Below are positions 10,940 to 23,032 of a DNA stretch of 64,000 nucleotides, piece after piece. Both the position numbers and the translations under genes were made by a program. The stretch comes from Peromyscus leucopus. Lineage: Eukaryota > Chordata > Mammalia > Rodentia > Cricetidae. The stretch covers positions 83,539,735 to 83,603,734 of the forward strand of contig NC_051066.1 of the NCBI RefSeq assembly GCF_004664715.2, read 5' to 3'. The notes beneath the pieces were generated by a model. It searched no databases, had not been told where the DNA came from, and saw nothing but the letters and a program-made list of their open reading frames with translations. The first letter of the stretch is position 1, and each line of letters opens with the position of its first letter.

Positions 10940-13740
10940 GGGGGGGGGGGTAGCTAAAGCTAAAATTGTGTGCTTTTATGTTATGCTCCTTAGCATCCCA
11001 TCCTAGCCTAAAATGCAATTATTAGCTTTCTCGTTTTCCTTTCACTTGACTATCATCTCTTACGATTACAGATTGTGTAACTAATGTTAGTCAATGTGGT
11101 TTGTTGCTTTCAATCCATAGCAAGATCTGGGAAAATACTGTTGAATTAGACAAAATGATGATGAACCAGTAACATATACTCATGGCATTCTGAAATTTTA
11201 AATTTTCCTTACATATGTATGCCTAAAGCTGTATGTAATTACTTAAACTTGAGCCTCATATTCCTCAACTGGAGAATGAAATAATATAGTATCTATGCAG
11301 ATTGCTATAAGTAAATACATGAGGAATGCTTAGAAAGTATCTTACCCACAGTAAACACAACACAAATGTCGACTATGATTTTTACTAATTGTTCTTAAAC
11401 AGCTGTTTTCAAATCACTGATACCTGAACAACTTCTTAACCTTGATCACACATATACATACCAAAGAGACTTTGAGACTTTAAAGTCGAGTAAAGAAAAA
11501 AAAAAGGGACTAGAGACTTTCATACTTAGTGTTTTAACCTGTGCACTGATATCATGCTTGCAAATAACTGGAAAACTTCATTTCTTCATCACTTAAACAT
11601 TATTTAACATGAATCTAGTTACAGCATGTGACATACATAATACAGTCAGAATATATCATTTTATTAACATTGTGTGTGGTTTTCTATTTTTGACTGTTCT
11701 AGGCTGGTAGACAAAATTACCACCCTGTTATGTATACCATATCACTGGTACATTGTATCATTAATTGATGTGACTGGCTATGATTCATTGCTTTTTCTGG
11801 TCATATCACTCAATATCACTTGCATTGGTCAGATATTTATATTATTGAAATAATTTCTTAATAACATGGGATATTTACTTCTAAATCTAGAGTTATCTAT
11901 CCAAGTCTTTATAGATCTATAAATCTATTTGTCTAGTAGAAGATTTTGAACAAAATGGATATTCTGGTCATGGCTAAATTAAAATCCATACTTAACTCTC
12001 TTAGGTTCCCAATGCTTTAATGCTCAAATCTGACATAGGCTGGAATTATGAATTAATAATATTGTTGGCAATATGTATAACAGAACAAGTTGGGAAGTAT
12101 TGTAAACTATGGTCTTTAGCAAACCATACACTAACATTAATTAATTCAATGCGGGTCTAGTATTATTAAAACCACAAATATTGTATATTGTAAAGAGAAT
12201 GAGAGAATAAAAATTCATGTTTACAACTGATAAAACTCTTAATTTGAGCTGTCTTGTTTACTTAAATTTCTTAAGAAATAAATGCGTTGGTATTTTGTAA
12301 AAGTTGAGATATGACTTACCTTGGCACTACTAATTTTAATAGATTAGTGAACCAACTTCTTAACCCTTGAGCAGAAACAATATATATATTTTTTGCTTTA
12401 GACCTTCCAATGGAAGAGGTACATAAGAAGTCCTTCCAATACAACTTCTGAGAAGAGAACTGAGCTATTATAAGAGAAGATATATGATTTCTCAGTGGTT
12501 TAATTAATTCCAATCACATATGTAATTTATTTCAAAATATTTCTCAAGCAGTTCTCAGTGTTGTGTTCAGCTTTACTCTCTCTGGGAAATTGCTTTCAAT
12601 TTGAAAATCTAACAGAATAAATCTGAATTTTATGATTTCAGGTGAGTTTTCCTTAAAACAGCACAAAATGAATCAGAACCCATTGGCGAATAAGCAATGT
12701 TAGCAGAATTCAAGTCTGGGAATAATTTCATTTAAAGGAGTATGCCTTCACTCCTGTTTGCTAGTTAAAGCAAATGCTGCCTTGAGAAAGGGATGTTAAT
12801 CTCATTCATGGTACACCAGGGAGAAAGAACATAGGAAGGGGAACAACGGGATGTCTTCCCTCCCTCAGAACCCTACCCACGATATGGACACCAGTTCCCC
12901 AAGCAAGAAGACAAAAGAACAAAAGGCCTGATTGTTAGCAAGGATCTGTGAGCCTGCAAAGCCCTGCAGGACCTGCAGAATTCACTTGTAAAGGTACCAA
13001 GAAGTGAGGCTGTCACTGCACACACTGCGGTGACATACGGCCAATAGGTTGTTGGTGAATATTTAATATGCTGAAAGGCAAGACTCTGATGCCAAACCAC
13101 TAAGGTTACAAAGAAGCAGAGCCACCATGACAAAGTCTGGCCCTGCTGGTGACAAGGGTGCTATGTTACAGAGCTCCACTCCACAAGTTAAAATTAAAAT
13201 TCACTCCATTCACACAGCCCAACTCCCTGCTGAAGAAGAACTCAGTAGATTTTCTCTATAGTTAAAGCTATCTTCCGTGGTTCATCGACTTTAACGCCGG
13301 GGAAGCCACACAGTAGGATCTTCACAGCTGTCTAACCCATGATTCAGAGCCTGGAGTCGCTGGTTTTGTCTCAGAGTTCTCAAACCCTCAGTCTAACAGT
13401 GATTACATTCTAGAATGTTGTCATGTTTGTCCTGTTTTGATAAAGAGAAATAGATTTTTCTGGTTTTTTGTTGTTTGTTTATTTTTGTTTTATCCAAAAT
13501 GAGAAATAAACTATCCAATTGGTGGTATATTTTAATATTTTAAATCAAAAACCCAAATTTTGAGGTAATTAAAACCATACCCCACACATAAAGTCCTGAA
13601 GAACTTTTAAAATCTTCAAGAGTGTACTGACTTGGAACATTCCTCTGGGTTTTCTGTCATCCAATACAGTTGACTGAAACCACAGATCAGTTAAAAAAAA
13701 AAGTTGACTAGAGAAGAATAGAAATGCTAATAGTATTAGT
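10940..13740. other. Long single-copy stretch, no gene seen
   Basis: After a G10 run near 10940 this is AT-rich DNA without recognised repeats. The part around 12840-13400 is less AT-rich and keeps a few CpGs (for example 'catcgactttaacgccgggg'). It includes an 86-codon minus frame without recognisable domains. It could hold conserved noncoding sequence but I cannot show it. Confidence 0.35.
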
Positions 13741-13744
13741 GGCT

Positions 13745-13965
13745 AGTATTTTGTGACAGACTGCACTAGGTCCTGTGCTAAATGTGGTATATACATTATT
13801 TCTCTTGATCTCCACAATAGCCTTATGCAGGAGACTTTATTGTCTACATTTTCTAGAAGAGGAATTTAGATTCTGATAAAGTCATATGTTCTGAGGCAAG
13901 GGGAATCCAAAATTAGAGCACCATTCTGTTTCATATAAGGCCTATGTTCACTGCCACAAAACTAG
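13745..13965 (-). repeat. MIR SINE, reverse orientation
   Basis: 'cactaggtcctgtgctaaat', 'tatacattatttctcttgat' and 'ctccacaatagccttatgca' match the reverse MIR first half almost word for word. The second half ('ttctagaagaggaatttaga') is more diverged. Confidence 0.65.
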
Positions 13966-13969
13966 AGTA

Positions 13970-14590
13970 AGGAAGGGTATAAAAAGTCCTTCTAGGCAAG
14001 GTCCTACATAATCCATTCAGGTGATGCAGTGGGAGACAGCCTGAGAAAAAACAGATTTCTCTTTGTTGACCTTAAAGGAGCAAAAAAGATTCATTGTCAT
14101 CAGCACTTTCTCTTAGCATTAGGGGTGCAATTAGGTTCCACCTCAGCAAAGTCAGAACTGGTAGAAAAGAAGAGAAAGCCTCATGAAGCTGAATCATATT
14201 CCTGTCGTTTACTGTGTGTTGGAGTAGATCCTAGAACAAGGCCCCAAGATGAAATACAAGAGGTCTCTTATCTGCCTGAAATCAGCAACCTCTGCATCTC
14301 CCCAGTTAAGAACTTTGGCTAGACAGGAATTGTTGTATCTTGAAGCTGTAAGATAGTTTTACTCACCTAAAGAGTTTGACTTAAGGAATATCTGCCAAGA
14401 AATCACCAGAGAAGTGGTGGTCACGTGTTGTGTGAGATTTGATTTTGGATTCCCTTGTGTCCTGAGTACAAAATATTTGTAAGACACTCAAAAATAAATT
14501 TGGCTGCTAGTAGATGAAGGATTATGCTAATTATCTAATCCAGCCTTGCATTTGGTTTTAGCATCCATCTGTTCTGAGCTCATGCAAAGC
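13970..14590. other. Single-copy region, no gene seen
   Basis: A 97-codon plus frame at 14029-14322 has no family resemblance I can name and no splice or promoter support. Nothing else recognised. Confidence 0.35.

Positions 14591-14591
<1 letters not shown>

Positions 14592-14645
<54 letters not shown>
14592..14645. repeat. (AC)27 microsatellite
   Basis: An uninterrupted AC dinucleotide run of 54 bases. Likely polymorphic. Confidence 0.97.
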
Positions 14646-14647
<2 letters not shown>

Positions 14648-14649
14648 CT

Positions 14650-16685
14650 GGACTGATCACCCAGGGTCAATGCAGTTCATAGTACAGTTTGACTCAGAGT
14701 TCCAAGGTTTTCACTGTCATCTTAGCCTCTAGGTAACCAACACTTCATCTGCTTGAAAGTCAGGTGACTAGTTCTGTGTTACATTACTCATTGTCAAAAT
14801 TTCAGCCAAATGAGGAACATATGTAAAACTTATAGGCATTCTGGCATCACTCTTAATTAGTAACCACGATCTGAGCATTTGTTATTTAAGCTTATTTAAT
14901 TCTAGCCAGATTCCAATGTGTTGCGATGCAAGCCGCCTTCTGCATCATCATGCAAGGTTCCATTAGCACGCTTCAAGGAAGCATGAAAAGTCACATCTGA
15001 TCAGTTCTCAGAGCATCCTCTCCTGAGCTGGAGGTAACATGAATGATCATGAGTTGCAGCTTGACCATGGAAGACCACCAGGAGGCATTAGCAGTGAGGG
15101 GCTGCTGGCCAACTCACCTAGTGACTGCCACAGGTCTTTTTAATTTTCTACCACATGTTGCTATAATAAACATCACTTAGGAACTATGCATCTTGTAAGT
15201 GTGTGTATTTCTTCAGTAAAGTGATTGGGCAAAGAATCTTATTTAGTTTTTCTAATGGACATGGCAGGATCCGGAAATGCCATTATTGACAAGGGTGGTG
15301 AGTGGGATGCTTAATGAAGATTAATGAAATTTAAAAAATTAAAACAACTTTCAAATTTTGGGTTCAAAGTCTCCCAGTTGGCCATGTGGTTATATGTCAT
15401 AGTGCTTGCTGTGTTTTGGCCAGCTCTTTCTAATAAAACCTAAAGCTCTTGAATCCCAAATCTGGCAGAGATTGACTCTTTCTAGACACGCAGGGCAGTC
15501 TGTGCCAGGGGAGCAGAAAATTAGAACAGGCTTAGAGAATCAGGGAAAAAAGAGACACTCAGTAGACTCTTCTCTATCTCGTCTGGGGGATAGGGGCAAG
15601 GCTACTGCAGGACTTCTGCATACCCACAAGGATTTGGCTGTGAGGTCTATGTTTTGCACTTTAAAAAAAAAGAGAAAAACTAGGGAGGTGTGAGGTAGAG
15701 CCTGAAGGAATGGGATGAGTCATCGAAAATGTGAAGAGTCACTGTCCTCCAGTTGTTCACTTCAGACCTTACCTGTAAAATGCCACTCTGAATTCAAGTC
15801 TCCAGTCTACTCCTACAGGATTTGATGTAACTATTACATTTCTCTGGGTCTCATTTTCATAGTCATTGGTCCAATGATGTGTTCAATTACATGACCCATA
15901 TCTGTTTGAATTAGAATGTTCTATTATAGGGAACAAAGTCTGATTTTTTTCTCTTGTGATTCTTAGTACTTGAATTAAATCCCTGTTAATTTAGATGAAA
16001 TAGATAAAATCAAACCTTTAAAATGCTTTGTTATTGCACTTAAAAATTATTTCAGTTGTTCTAATTATGATTTCCCTGCTCAGTTTTCTGAAGACTTGTC
16101 ACATGGTGTATATTAAATATTAAATACATATCCTCCACATAGTTTGAAGGACCAACTGATAGAGCACAAATATACACAAAGCCAAGAGGATTTTGGGTGT
16201 GAGATGCAGTGGTAAGCTGTGAGGGCTTCTACAGGATGGTGAGTGTCACAGAACTGTCCAGGCTACAGAAGTTGGAGTATTGTTAGATTTGGAGAAGGTA
16301 GAATGTTGCTGGCCTTTGGAAACATTTACAAAAAAATTGAGATGGGAGATAACATAAGCAAAGGATGAGAAGTCATTTATAATTTAAATGATGTATGTGG
16401 AGAGGAAGAAGACCAGAGGGGTTTAAGAAACAGTACAGAATCATTCTTGAGGAGAAATACCAGGGAATAAAGCAGTGGGGATTAGAAAAATGACATGGAA
16501 TCGAAAGAAATGGAAGTCTGGTACAATTTTAAACATGTGACATCTATATTCAGACATTTGGGTTCAAACAGATCTTTTAATCATAGTCTTACTTTGTATT
16601 GGGCTATTTTAATATTTCCATAAGCTTTTTCACGTATTTAGTTTGTAAACTCGTCCTTAGACACCTGTAAACTATCTCCTCATTC
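14650..16685. other. Single-copy region, possible regulatory patch
   Basis: No repeat recognised. The patch 14900-14995 contains 'tgttgcgatgcaagccgcc' and 'ctgcatcatcatgcaagg', which keep rare CpGs and resemble C/EBP-ATF type half-sites. A 95-codon frame at 15406 has no recognisable features. Confidence 0.3.
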
Positions 16686-16689
16686 TAAA

Positions 16690-16905
16690 GCCATCTAAAA
16701 TTTGGATCCTTGCCTTGATGTGTGCTTGGTTGAGTGACCCTAAGTAAGTTATTATCATCCTCTCTCTATGCCTCAGTTTCCTGACCTGCAAAGTTGGGAC
16801 AGTGCAAAGTATCACAAAAATTGAATGCACTCAGATACCAGAAGTATCTAGGAGACTGCCTGGCATGGGCTGGGTACTCAGTAAATCTTAGTGCTTAAGT
16901 AGACT
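16690..16905 (+). repeat. MIR SINE, forward orientation
   Basis: 'gttgagtgaccctaagtaag', 'tctatgcctcagtttcctga' and 'cctggcatgggctgggtact' followed by 'cagtaaat' match MIR from its central core to its L2-like 3' end. Confidence 0.65.
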
Positions 16906-17509
16906 TACTGTAATTTACTCATCCATTCCACAGTTTCAGGAATTTAAATTATTTCCTTTTTTTTTTTTTCACGGTTAAATAGGGACTTCTGTGCTCTTCT
17001 TTGTGCAGAAAGCTTTTTTGTTATTGTTACTCAGAATTAGGATTTCTTCAAGTGAAAGGTTCCCAGAACTGGAATTGCCAGAGTCAAAGGGTGTGAATAT
17101 TTGAAGATGCTTGTTACGTACTGCCAAAAGAACTCCCTGAAGTGCAGAACAGCAAGGCCTGCATGAGACATTGTCTTCTTTAAAAAGAAACAGAGAGGCT
17201 GTCAGTGCAACAGAAGGGATTATGGTATTGGTGTTTTCAGTTTGCTCTGCATTTGCTGTCTACTGTAAATCAACCCACTTTTTTGTGTCTGTGGGTTTTG
17301 CTTAGGAGGCTGTTGAGCTCTTAATCACTTTAGTACTACTTTTTTTTTTTTTTTTTTTTTTTTTGGTACCACATATTCAGTTTGTAGTTTCTGAGTTCTG
17401 ATAAGCTCTAATACATTCCTCTATAAGATTTCTTCATGTCACTGAACCCAAACATGTCTGTTCCTCCACATGAACAAGACTCTTACCAAAATCCTTTAGT
17501 TTCTATTCT
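16906..17509. other. Single-copy region with a T25 tract
   Basis: T25 at 17340-17364 could be the tail of a reverse-strand retrocopy, but nothing to its right is recognisable before the L1 at 17521. No gene seen. Confidence 0.35.
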
Positions 17510-17861
17510 TGACAGTTCTTTTTTAAATTCATTTATTTTATATTCTGACCACAGCTTCACCTCCTTCCTCTCTTCTCAGTCCCTCCCCCGACTCCACTCT
17601 GCTCCCCCACACACACAATCCACAACCCTCTCCTCCTCCAATTCTATTCAGAAAAGGGAAAGGCCTCCCATGGATATCAACAAAACATGGCATATCAAGT
17701 TGCAGTAAAACTAAGCAGCTACCTTGTATTAAGGCTGGAGAAGGCAATCCAGTATGAGGAGTAGGGTCCTAGAAGTCAGCAAAAGAGTCAAAGACAGCCC
17801 CTAATACAACTGTTAGGAGTCCTACAAGAAGACCAAGCTATAAAACTACCTGACAGTTCTT
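17510..17861 (-). mobile_element. 5'-truncated L1 (3' UTR only), with TSD
   Basis: On the minus strand this is an L1 3' UTR. On the plus strand it reads as 'aaattcatttattttatatt' (the 3' end), a C-rich segment, then 'aggcctcccatggatatcaa', 'catggcatatcaagttgcag' and 'taggagtcctacaagaagac', all hallmarks of the rodent L1 tail. An 11-bp direct repeat 'tgacagttctt' flanks it (17510-17520 and 17851-17861), so the insert is about 330 bp. Frames on both strands here are L1 shadows. Confidence 0.8.
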
Positions 17862-17996
17862 AGCACCTGAAACAAAGCTCTGTGTACAGCACACATTTAA
17901 TAAATACCTCAAAAAAAAATTAAAAGTTTTCATGGTTACTACTCAAAAGATGTTTTGTGAAACTTAAAATTTATTTATGTTCAGCTAAAATGCACA

Positions 17997-18206
17997 GGGC
18001 TGGAGAAATGGCTCAGCGGTTTTGAATGTATACTACTCTTGCAGAGGACCCTAGTTCAGTTCCTAACACCCAGCACCCAACATCTAGAACCTACACCTGC
18101 CTAAAACTCCAGGTTCAGGAGGATCTGATCCTTCTCAACTCTGTGGGCACCTACATAGAGTACACACACACACACTTGAAATAAAAATAAATCTTGAAAA
18201 AAAAAG
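17997..18206 (+). repeat. B2 SINE, forward orientation
   Basis: Head 'gggctggagaaatggctcag', internal 'cttgcagaggaccctagttc' and 'tctgatccttctcaactctg', CA-rich segment, then 'aaataaaaataaatcttg' and an A tail ending at about 18205. B2 is a tRNA-derived SINE with an internal RNA polymerase III promoter. This copy carries moderate divergence. Confidence 0.9.
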
Positions 18207-18854
18207 ATGATAGATAGGTAAGTAAATGCATAGTTAATTCCTGATTTCCATTTGTATATTAATGAAAATGCCAAGCTTGTACCTTACTTTGGAGTGTATC
18301 ACTAATGGTCTGCATGTAAAAATAGTATTTATTAATAAATTCAATTAGTATAATCAGACTACCTTAACCCAGTTCAAAATCTTCACTCTATTGCTTAACT
18401 TTTAGGCCTGCAGAAAAGATGAAAAGGCAGTACTGTTTCACCCTAATCCATTTTGGGCATGGAAAGTTTGGTCAACAGTAAAGGCATAATTATATGTTCA
18501 TGTCTTGGACAGTCTGACGTAAGCCAGGGAGGCAAAGTGGCCTATATATTTCATGAAGTGAAAGGTTGACAAGGGCCAGGTCTCAGCACTCAGGCCATTT
18601 CATTAGCATTTGTTATTTTTATACATTGGTAGTTATAAATGTCAATGACACTTTAATATCTCAGAATGGTCATAGCACCAGTGAGCTCTCTCCTACTATT
18701 ATCCTATGGCTCGTGGGTCATTTCTAAATCAAGAGCTAGGGTAGTGATGTGTTGTAACACTTTCCATTACAGATCCAGGCAGAAGAGTAAAAATGATACT
18801 GCCTCCCATGTATACAATAAACTCTCCCCTTAGCTTATAGTAGGCGGCACTATT
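18207..18854. other. Single-copy region, no gene seen
   Basis: AT-rich spacer between a B2 and an L1 tail. Nothing recognised. Confidence 0.35.
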
Positions 18855-19075
18855 TTCCCCTTTTATTTTTTCTTTCCTTTTACATACCAACCCCTGGTGC
18901 CCTCCCTCTTCTTCTCTCACTCCCCACCACCTACCCCATGTTACTCCCATCTCCCCCTCAGAGAGAGCAAGGCCTCCCTTGGGTAGTCAACACAGGCTGG
19001 CATACCAAATTAGGGCCAGACCTAGTCCCTCCCTCCTGCATCAAGGCTGAGTAAGGCATCTCACCATAGGGAATG
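18855..19075 (-). mobile_element. L1 3' UTR fragment, reverse orientation
   Basis: Plus-strand reading 'ttacataccaacccctggtg', C/T-rich block, 'gcaaggcctcccttgggtag', 'ctggcataccaaattagggc' and 'aaggctgagtaaggcatctc' matches a reverse rodent L1 3' UTR of the same type as 50615-50886. A 73-codon minus frame here is derived from it. Confidence 0.75.
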
Positions 19076-19189
19076 TCTGTCATAATAATTCCTCTAAGGA
19101 ACTCTGCTAAAACTTGCAAGTACTGAGTGCTTTGCTTGCATGGTATGAAGTTTTCCTTACTCAGTGTTTTAATGTATTTTAAACTCAGA

Positions 19190-19420
19190 GATTTCTACAC
19201 TTCATCCCTCTTAAAGGACCAAACCAAATGCTGACCTCCTCTGTGGAGTTGTTATTGCCAACATCTCTATGCTTTCTACCTTAAAAGCAGAATTAGGATG
19301 AGCTGAGTTTTTGTCCCCATTTCTATCATATCATTGACCTAATGTACCTAATTGCTTAGAGATTATCTGCTGGATTGTCAGCCAATGTCTTCATATGATG
19401 ACCACATCTTGGAGAGCAAT
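19190..19420 (+). repeat. L2-like LINE fragment
   Basis: 'ccaaatgctgacctcctctg' and 'ctaattgcttagagattatc' resemble the L2 segment around 'caaatgtcacctcctc' and the 'tctcccccactagaatgtaa' end. Strongly diverged, so tentative. Confidence 0.35.
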
Positions 19421-20250
19421 AGATCACAGAGTGACCTTATCACATTCACTCTGTACAATGTAACTCATCTCTTTCTACAGTTCTTTGGCTCAAAGGTAGC
19501 TAACTACCTGGCAAGCTGAGCTAAGCAGAGCTGTTGGAAGAATTTGAAAATAAAAGCAAGGAGGAGGGGCAAAGACAGGGGTGGATTATTTGAATGATGA
19601 AGATGTTGAGTGCTAGCAAATCAGAAGCTCAGTAAAGAATTTATTTGTGATATTCAGTCAAAAGTAGTTGGAGGGGCTACATTTTTCAGTCACAGATATG
19701 AGAGGATCATAGGTATCTGTGTCCAGGGAGAGCAAAAGCAGCAAAAAAGTAGAAAAACTGAAGGGAGAGAGGCTTGAAGCCCTTCTAGATTCATCTAGAC
19801 TTTGCTCCAGTCCCATCTAATCTCTTCTCTAGTCTTGCATATAACCCCAGTAAGACAATCTTTGCTTCTTTTATTAGATGCTCCCTCTTAAGCTCTAGCT
19901 ATATCAAATTGGCTTTGATGGCTTTTAGTCAAAGCATCTCAATATATATGGTTGCAAGTGCTTCACAATTGAACCGCTTGTCTCATGGAACAGAAACTCT
20001 ATCTCTGTTTTATCACCAAATCTCTAAAATAGTGTAATAGCATGAAGTAAATTAATATTGATTAAAAATGGTGAACTACATTATTCTAGACATATCTAGA
20101 AATATTACTTGTGGGAAATTCATTGTGGACACTTGGAAAGAAACTTAGAAAATATTTAACAATTTCCAGTGAAGCTCGGAAGTAATATAGCCTACCCACT
20201 TTTGTATGACAAAGAGACCATATGATTGCAAATGATTGCAAAGTTTCTTT
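19421..20250. other. Single-copy region, no gene seen
   Basis: No recognised repeat or gene. Short frames only. Confidence 0.35.
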
Positions 20251-20251
20251 C

Positions 20252-20310
20252 AGAGAGGGAAGGAGGGGAGAGGTAGGAGAAGTGAAAAGGAAGGAGGGAG
20301 AGAGAGAATA
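20252..20310. repeat. Purine-rich GGA/GA tract
   Basis: About 58 bases of almost pure G and A ('gggaaggaggggagaggtag'). The 82-codon minus frame across it is a low-complexity artefact. Confidence 0.75.
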
Positions 20311-20474
20311 TAACAATAAAAGATAAAGAAACACATAACCTCATGGTTTTTATTTTTACTGTAAACTATTTTGTGCTACATTTTTAATAAAAAATACAAC
20401 ATTAAGAATTTCCTATCTAGAAGAGCGGTGTACCCATTACTTCATACTAGATATATACAGATACAGCAACAGGA

Positions 20475-20480
20475 AGGATA

Positions 20481-20540
<60 letters not shown>

Positions 20541-20590
20541 CTTATTTATTTCAGGGCTGAGGACCAAACCCAAGATACTGACTCTCTTAT
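20475..20590 (-). mobile_element. Short TSD-flanked insertion with (CT)n tail
   Basis: A (CT)26 run (20485-20537) plus about 36 bases ending 'gggctgaggaccaaaccca' lies between two copies of 'gatactgactctct' (20477-20490 and 20574-20587). A target-site duplication around a simple-repeat tail suggests a 5'-truncated minus-strand SINE; the non-repeat part resembles a reverse ID/B4 head. Replication slippage cannot make the non-CT part of the direct repeat. Confidence 0.5.
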
Positions 20591-21535
20591 GTTGAAATAT
20601 TCATGTCCGTTGGGAAAGAGAGCTAGAAAATACATATTTATGTTTGTAAAGATCCTAGAGTAGAATTCTCTATAAAACAAACTCAAAGAAGGAAAAAACA
20701 GAAAAGTCCTCTAGAAGGAGATACACTCTGAGGTGAACACTTGGTGATAAATCGGAATTAACCCAGTTCAGCAAATAAAAAATACTTTGCACTAAATTAT
20801 AAAATTAGAATGCAAAGTTTCAAGGGTAGTGAGGTGTTTTGGGTCAGATTATGTAACCTTTAAGTGATAAATGGGAGTTCACACAGCATCTAGGAGACCA
20901 TAGCGTACAAACAGACTTTTTAAAATAGAGGGTATAAGATTACCACACTTGTGTTTGTTAATTAATTAATAGATAGCATTATAGAAAACTTATTAAGCAC
21001 TACATATATTGTTGAGCTTCTTAGACATGTGAATTTATGAGTCTGTAGATACATCCAATTCTCTTATAGAGTTACATTTCAGTTAGATTGTGAAATTGTA
21101 AGGGGTGCTATCTGAAATAACATATGCAACAATCATGTGCTGCTGTCCACAACAGTTCCTGTTCCTTTATTTTTGCCTTAGAACCAATTACTATAGAAAA
21201 GATTCTTTGTGCATGAGTTCTTTTTTTGTTCTTCCAAAAAGTGGAGGCATATAGTAGGAGAGTGATAAGTTTTGACTAATTAATTGACTAAAAAGTTCCC
21301 AAATTACAAGTGTTGATGGCTAGTGACAGTTGGAGGCACAAAGGAAACTGATTTTATTCACAGTCAGAAGACTCATACCCAACTAGAAACCGTTTCTTTT
21401 GTTATTCCTTTTGTCCTCTTCAAAAGCGCTGCCACTAGATGACGGCAATGAAGTAGAAAAGAGGGAGCAGAGGCATCACACAAGGCACCAATGTCCTAGG
21501 GTGAATCACCTTAGTTGTGGAACTAACATATCTGA
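20591..21535. other. Single-copy region, no gene seen
   Basis: AT-rich sequence with no recognised repeat. It contains a possible CTCF-like motif at 21432-21445. Confidence 0.35.
21432..21445 (+). promoter_or_regulatory. CTCF-like core motif (weak candidate)
   Basis: 'ccactagatgacgg' fits the CTCF core CCASYAGRKGGCRS at 13 of 14 positions, with an A in place of the second G of the GGC. It lies in non-repeat DNA. Occupancy cannot be judged from sequence. Confidence 0.2.
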
Positions 21536-21539
21536 AGGT

Positions 21540-21655
21540 GTCCCTTAATTCAAAGGAGCTTATATTCCTGAGTTAGGGGAAGATAAATATTATGCAATGT
21601 AAATGAAATAGATGGTGCTGTAAAAATGAAACAACTAGGTAGACTGGTGAGGAAT
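21540..21655 (-). repeat. L2-like LINE fragment, reverse
   Basis: 'aaaggagcttatattcctga' then 'ggggaagataaatattatgc' parallels reverse L2 ('catggagcttacattctagtgg...agacaataaac'). Old and inactive. Confidence 0.4.
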
Positions 21656-22374
21656 GACTTCATACTGGTGCATTACTCACCCACTTGCATGACATGAAAC
21701 TCAAAGGAGGAAATGGTCATGTTCAGGGGAGAATTTTTTTTTTTCAGGTACTTCTCCCAACATTTGCTCTCTGCATCCTTAATTGCTCCTCAAGTACAAA
21801 CTAATACATTGGTTCAGGCCCAACTCAAAGGAGGTCAAACTAGAAAAATTATTGCTACTGGATGTAGTGTCTTCTGGAGGAAAAGTTATTTTCTTTAAAT
21901 ATTATGGCAAACTCACCCCTGTAACCCAACAATCTTCAGTCCATGAATGACCCCTGGCTTGGGTCAGAAAAGTCTTTCTCCACCCTCAATGTCTAGCACA
22001 CTGTGCCATGTTCTCTGAAGGAGAAGGTTCTAAAATAGGCACTTGCCAGAGACAGTGAACCAGGCTCCAGGGCCCTCTACATGTGAAACATTTTGAGAAC
22101 TAATTAAGATTGTATTTATAAATGCAACACTCATAGAGAACAAGCTGTTTCTTACTATGAAAGACCCAACAATCAAAAGCATGTAAAGCAATGCAGATCA
22201 CACAGAAAATCCAGGAGCGTGTGATAAATGCAAGCCAGCACTCTGCTCATCTCTAGAACAAGAGGCCTAGTCCAAGCCCAACATCACCATTCATTACAAA
22301 ACCTCCTGAGATAGATCACTTAGGGCCTGTGGGTTTATTACTCCTTGTGAAATAATAGTCTTAGATTAAAAGGT
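21656..22374. other. Single-copy region, no gene seen
   Basis: Nothing recognised apart from a T9 run near 21727. Confidence 0.3.
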
Positions 22375-22655
22375 AGCTGTGGTTTTAGGCTAGACTGGCC
22401 ATTGGTTAGCCACTCCCTTAAATTCTAGGCCACCCTTACCCCATCACATCCCATAAGTCAAAGGTTATGTAACTGTGTTGGTTTTCACTTCCTCCACTTG
22501 AAGTCTTGCCTAGTTACATGAAATGGCCAGTTCAGGCTACGTATTCATTATTGCTAGGAGTCTTAGCTGGGGTTATCCTTGTAGATTCCTGGGAGATTCC
22601 CTTACCCCAGGTTTTTACCTGACCCTAAAATGCCCCCCTCCCTTCCAGTAGTCAC
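22375..22655 (-). mobile_element. Inverted half of an L1 3' UTR copy
   Basis: Plus-strand words 'aatggccagttcaggctacg', 'taggagtcttagctggggtt' and 'atccttgtagattcctggga' are the reverse complement of the L1 3' UTR segment seen forward at 36740-36860 ('gaatccacaaggatgacccc...gcctgaactggcc'). It directly abuts a forward L1 3' UTR, as expected for a 5'-inverted (twin-primed) L1. Confidence 0.7.
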
Positions 22656-22943
22656 TTTCAGTGAGACTCCTAACAGTGGGAACAGGGGCTGCCTCTAACT
22701 CTTTTACTGGCTTTTGGGACCTACTCCTCATACTAGGTCACCTTGCTCAGCCTTAATACATGAGGAGGTGCTTAGTCTTACTGCAATTTGATATGTCATG
22801 TTTTATTGATACTCATGGGATACCTGCCCTTTCCTAAACAGAAATAGAGGAGGAGATTGGGGGGAGGGGTGCCGAGGGGATGATAGAGGGGAGAGACTGG
22901 AAGGAAAGCGGAGAAGAAACTGTAGCTGAGATGTAAAATAAAT
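22656..22943 (+). mobile_element. L1 3' UTR, forward, joined to inverted half
   Basis: 'gagactcctaacagtgggaa', 'caggggctgcctctaactct', a G-rich 'gattggggggaggggtgccg' block and the ending 'gatgtaaaataaattg' are typical of a rodent L1 3' end. With 22375-22655 it forms one 5'-inverted insertion on the plus strand. Confidence 0.8.
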
Positions 22944-22979
22944 TGTGTGTGTGTATGTGTGTGTGTGTGTGTGTGTGTG
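22944..22979. repeat. (GT)n microsatellite after L1 tail
   Basis: GT units with one TATG interruption, directly after the L1 3' end. Probably grew from the L1 tail. Confidence 0.9.
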
Positions 22980-23032
22980 ATAAATGGCTAAAGAGAATTT
23001 AGCTTAATCCATTGTAGAAGTTTATTAAGTAA

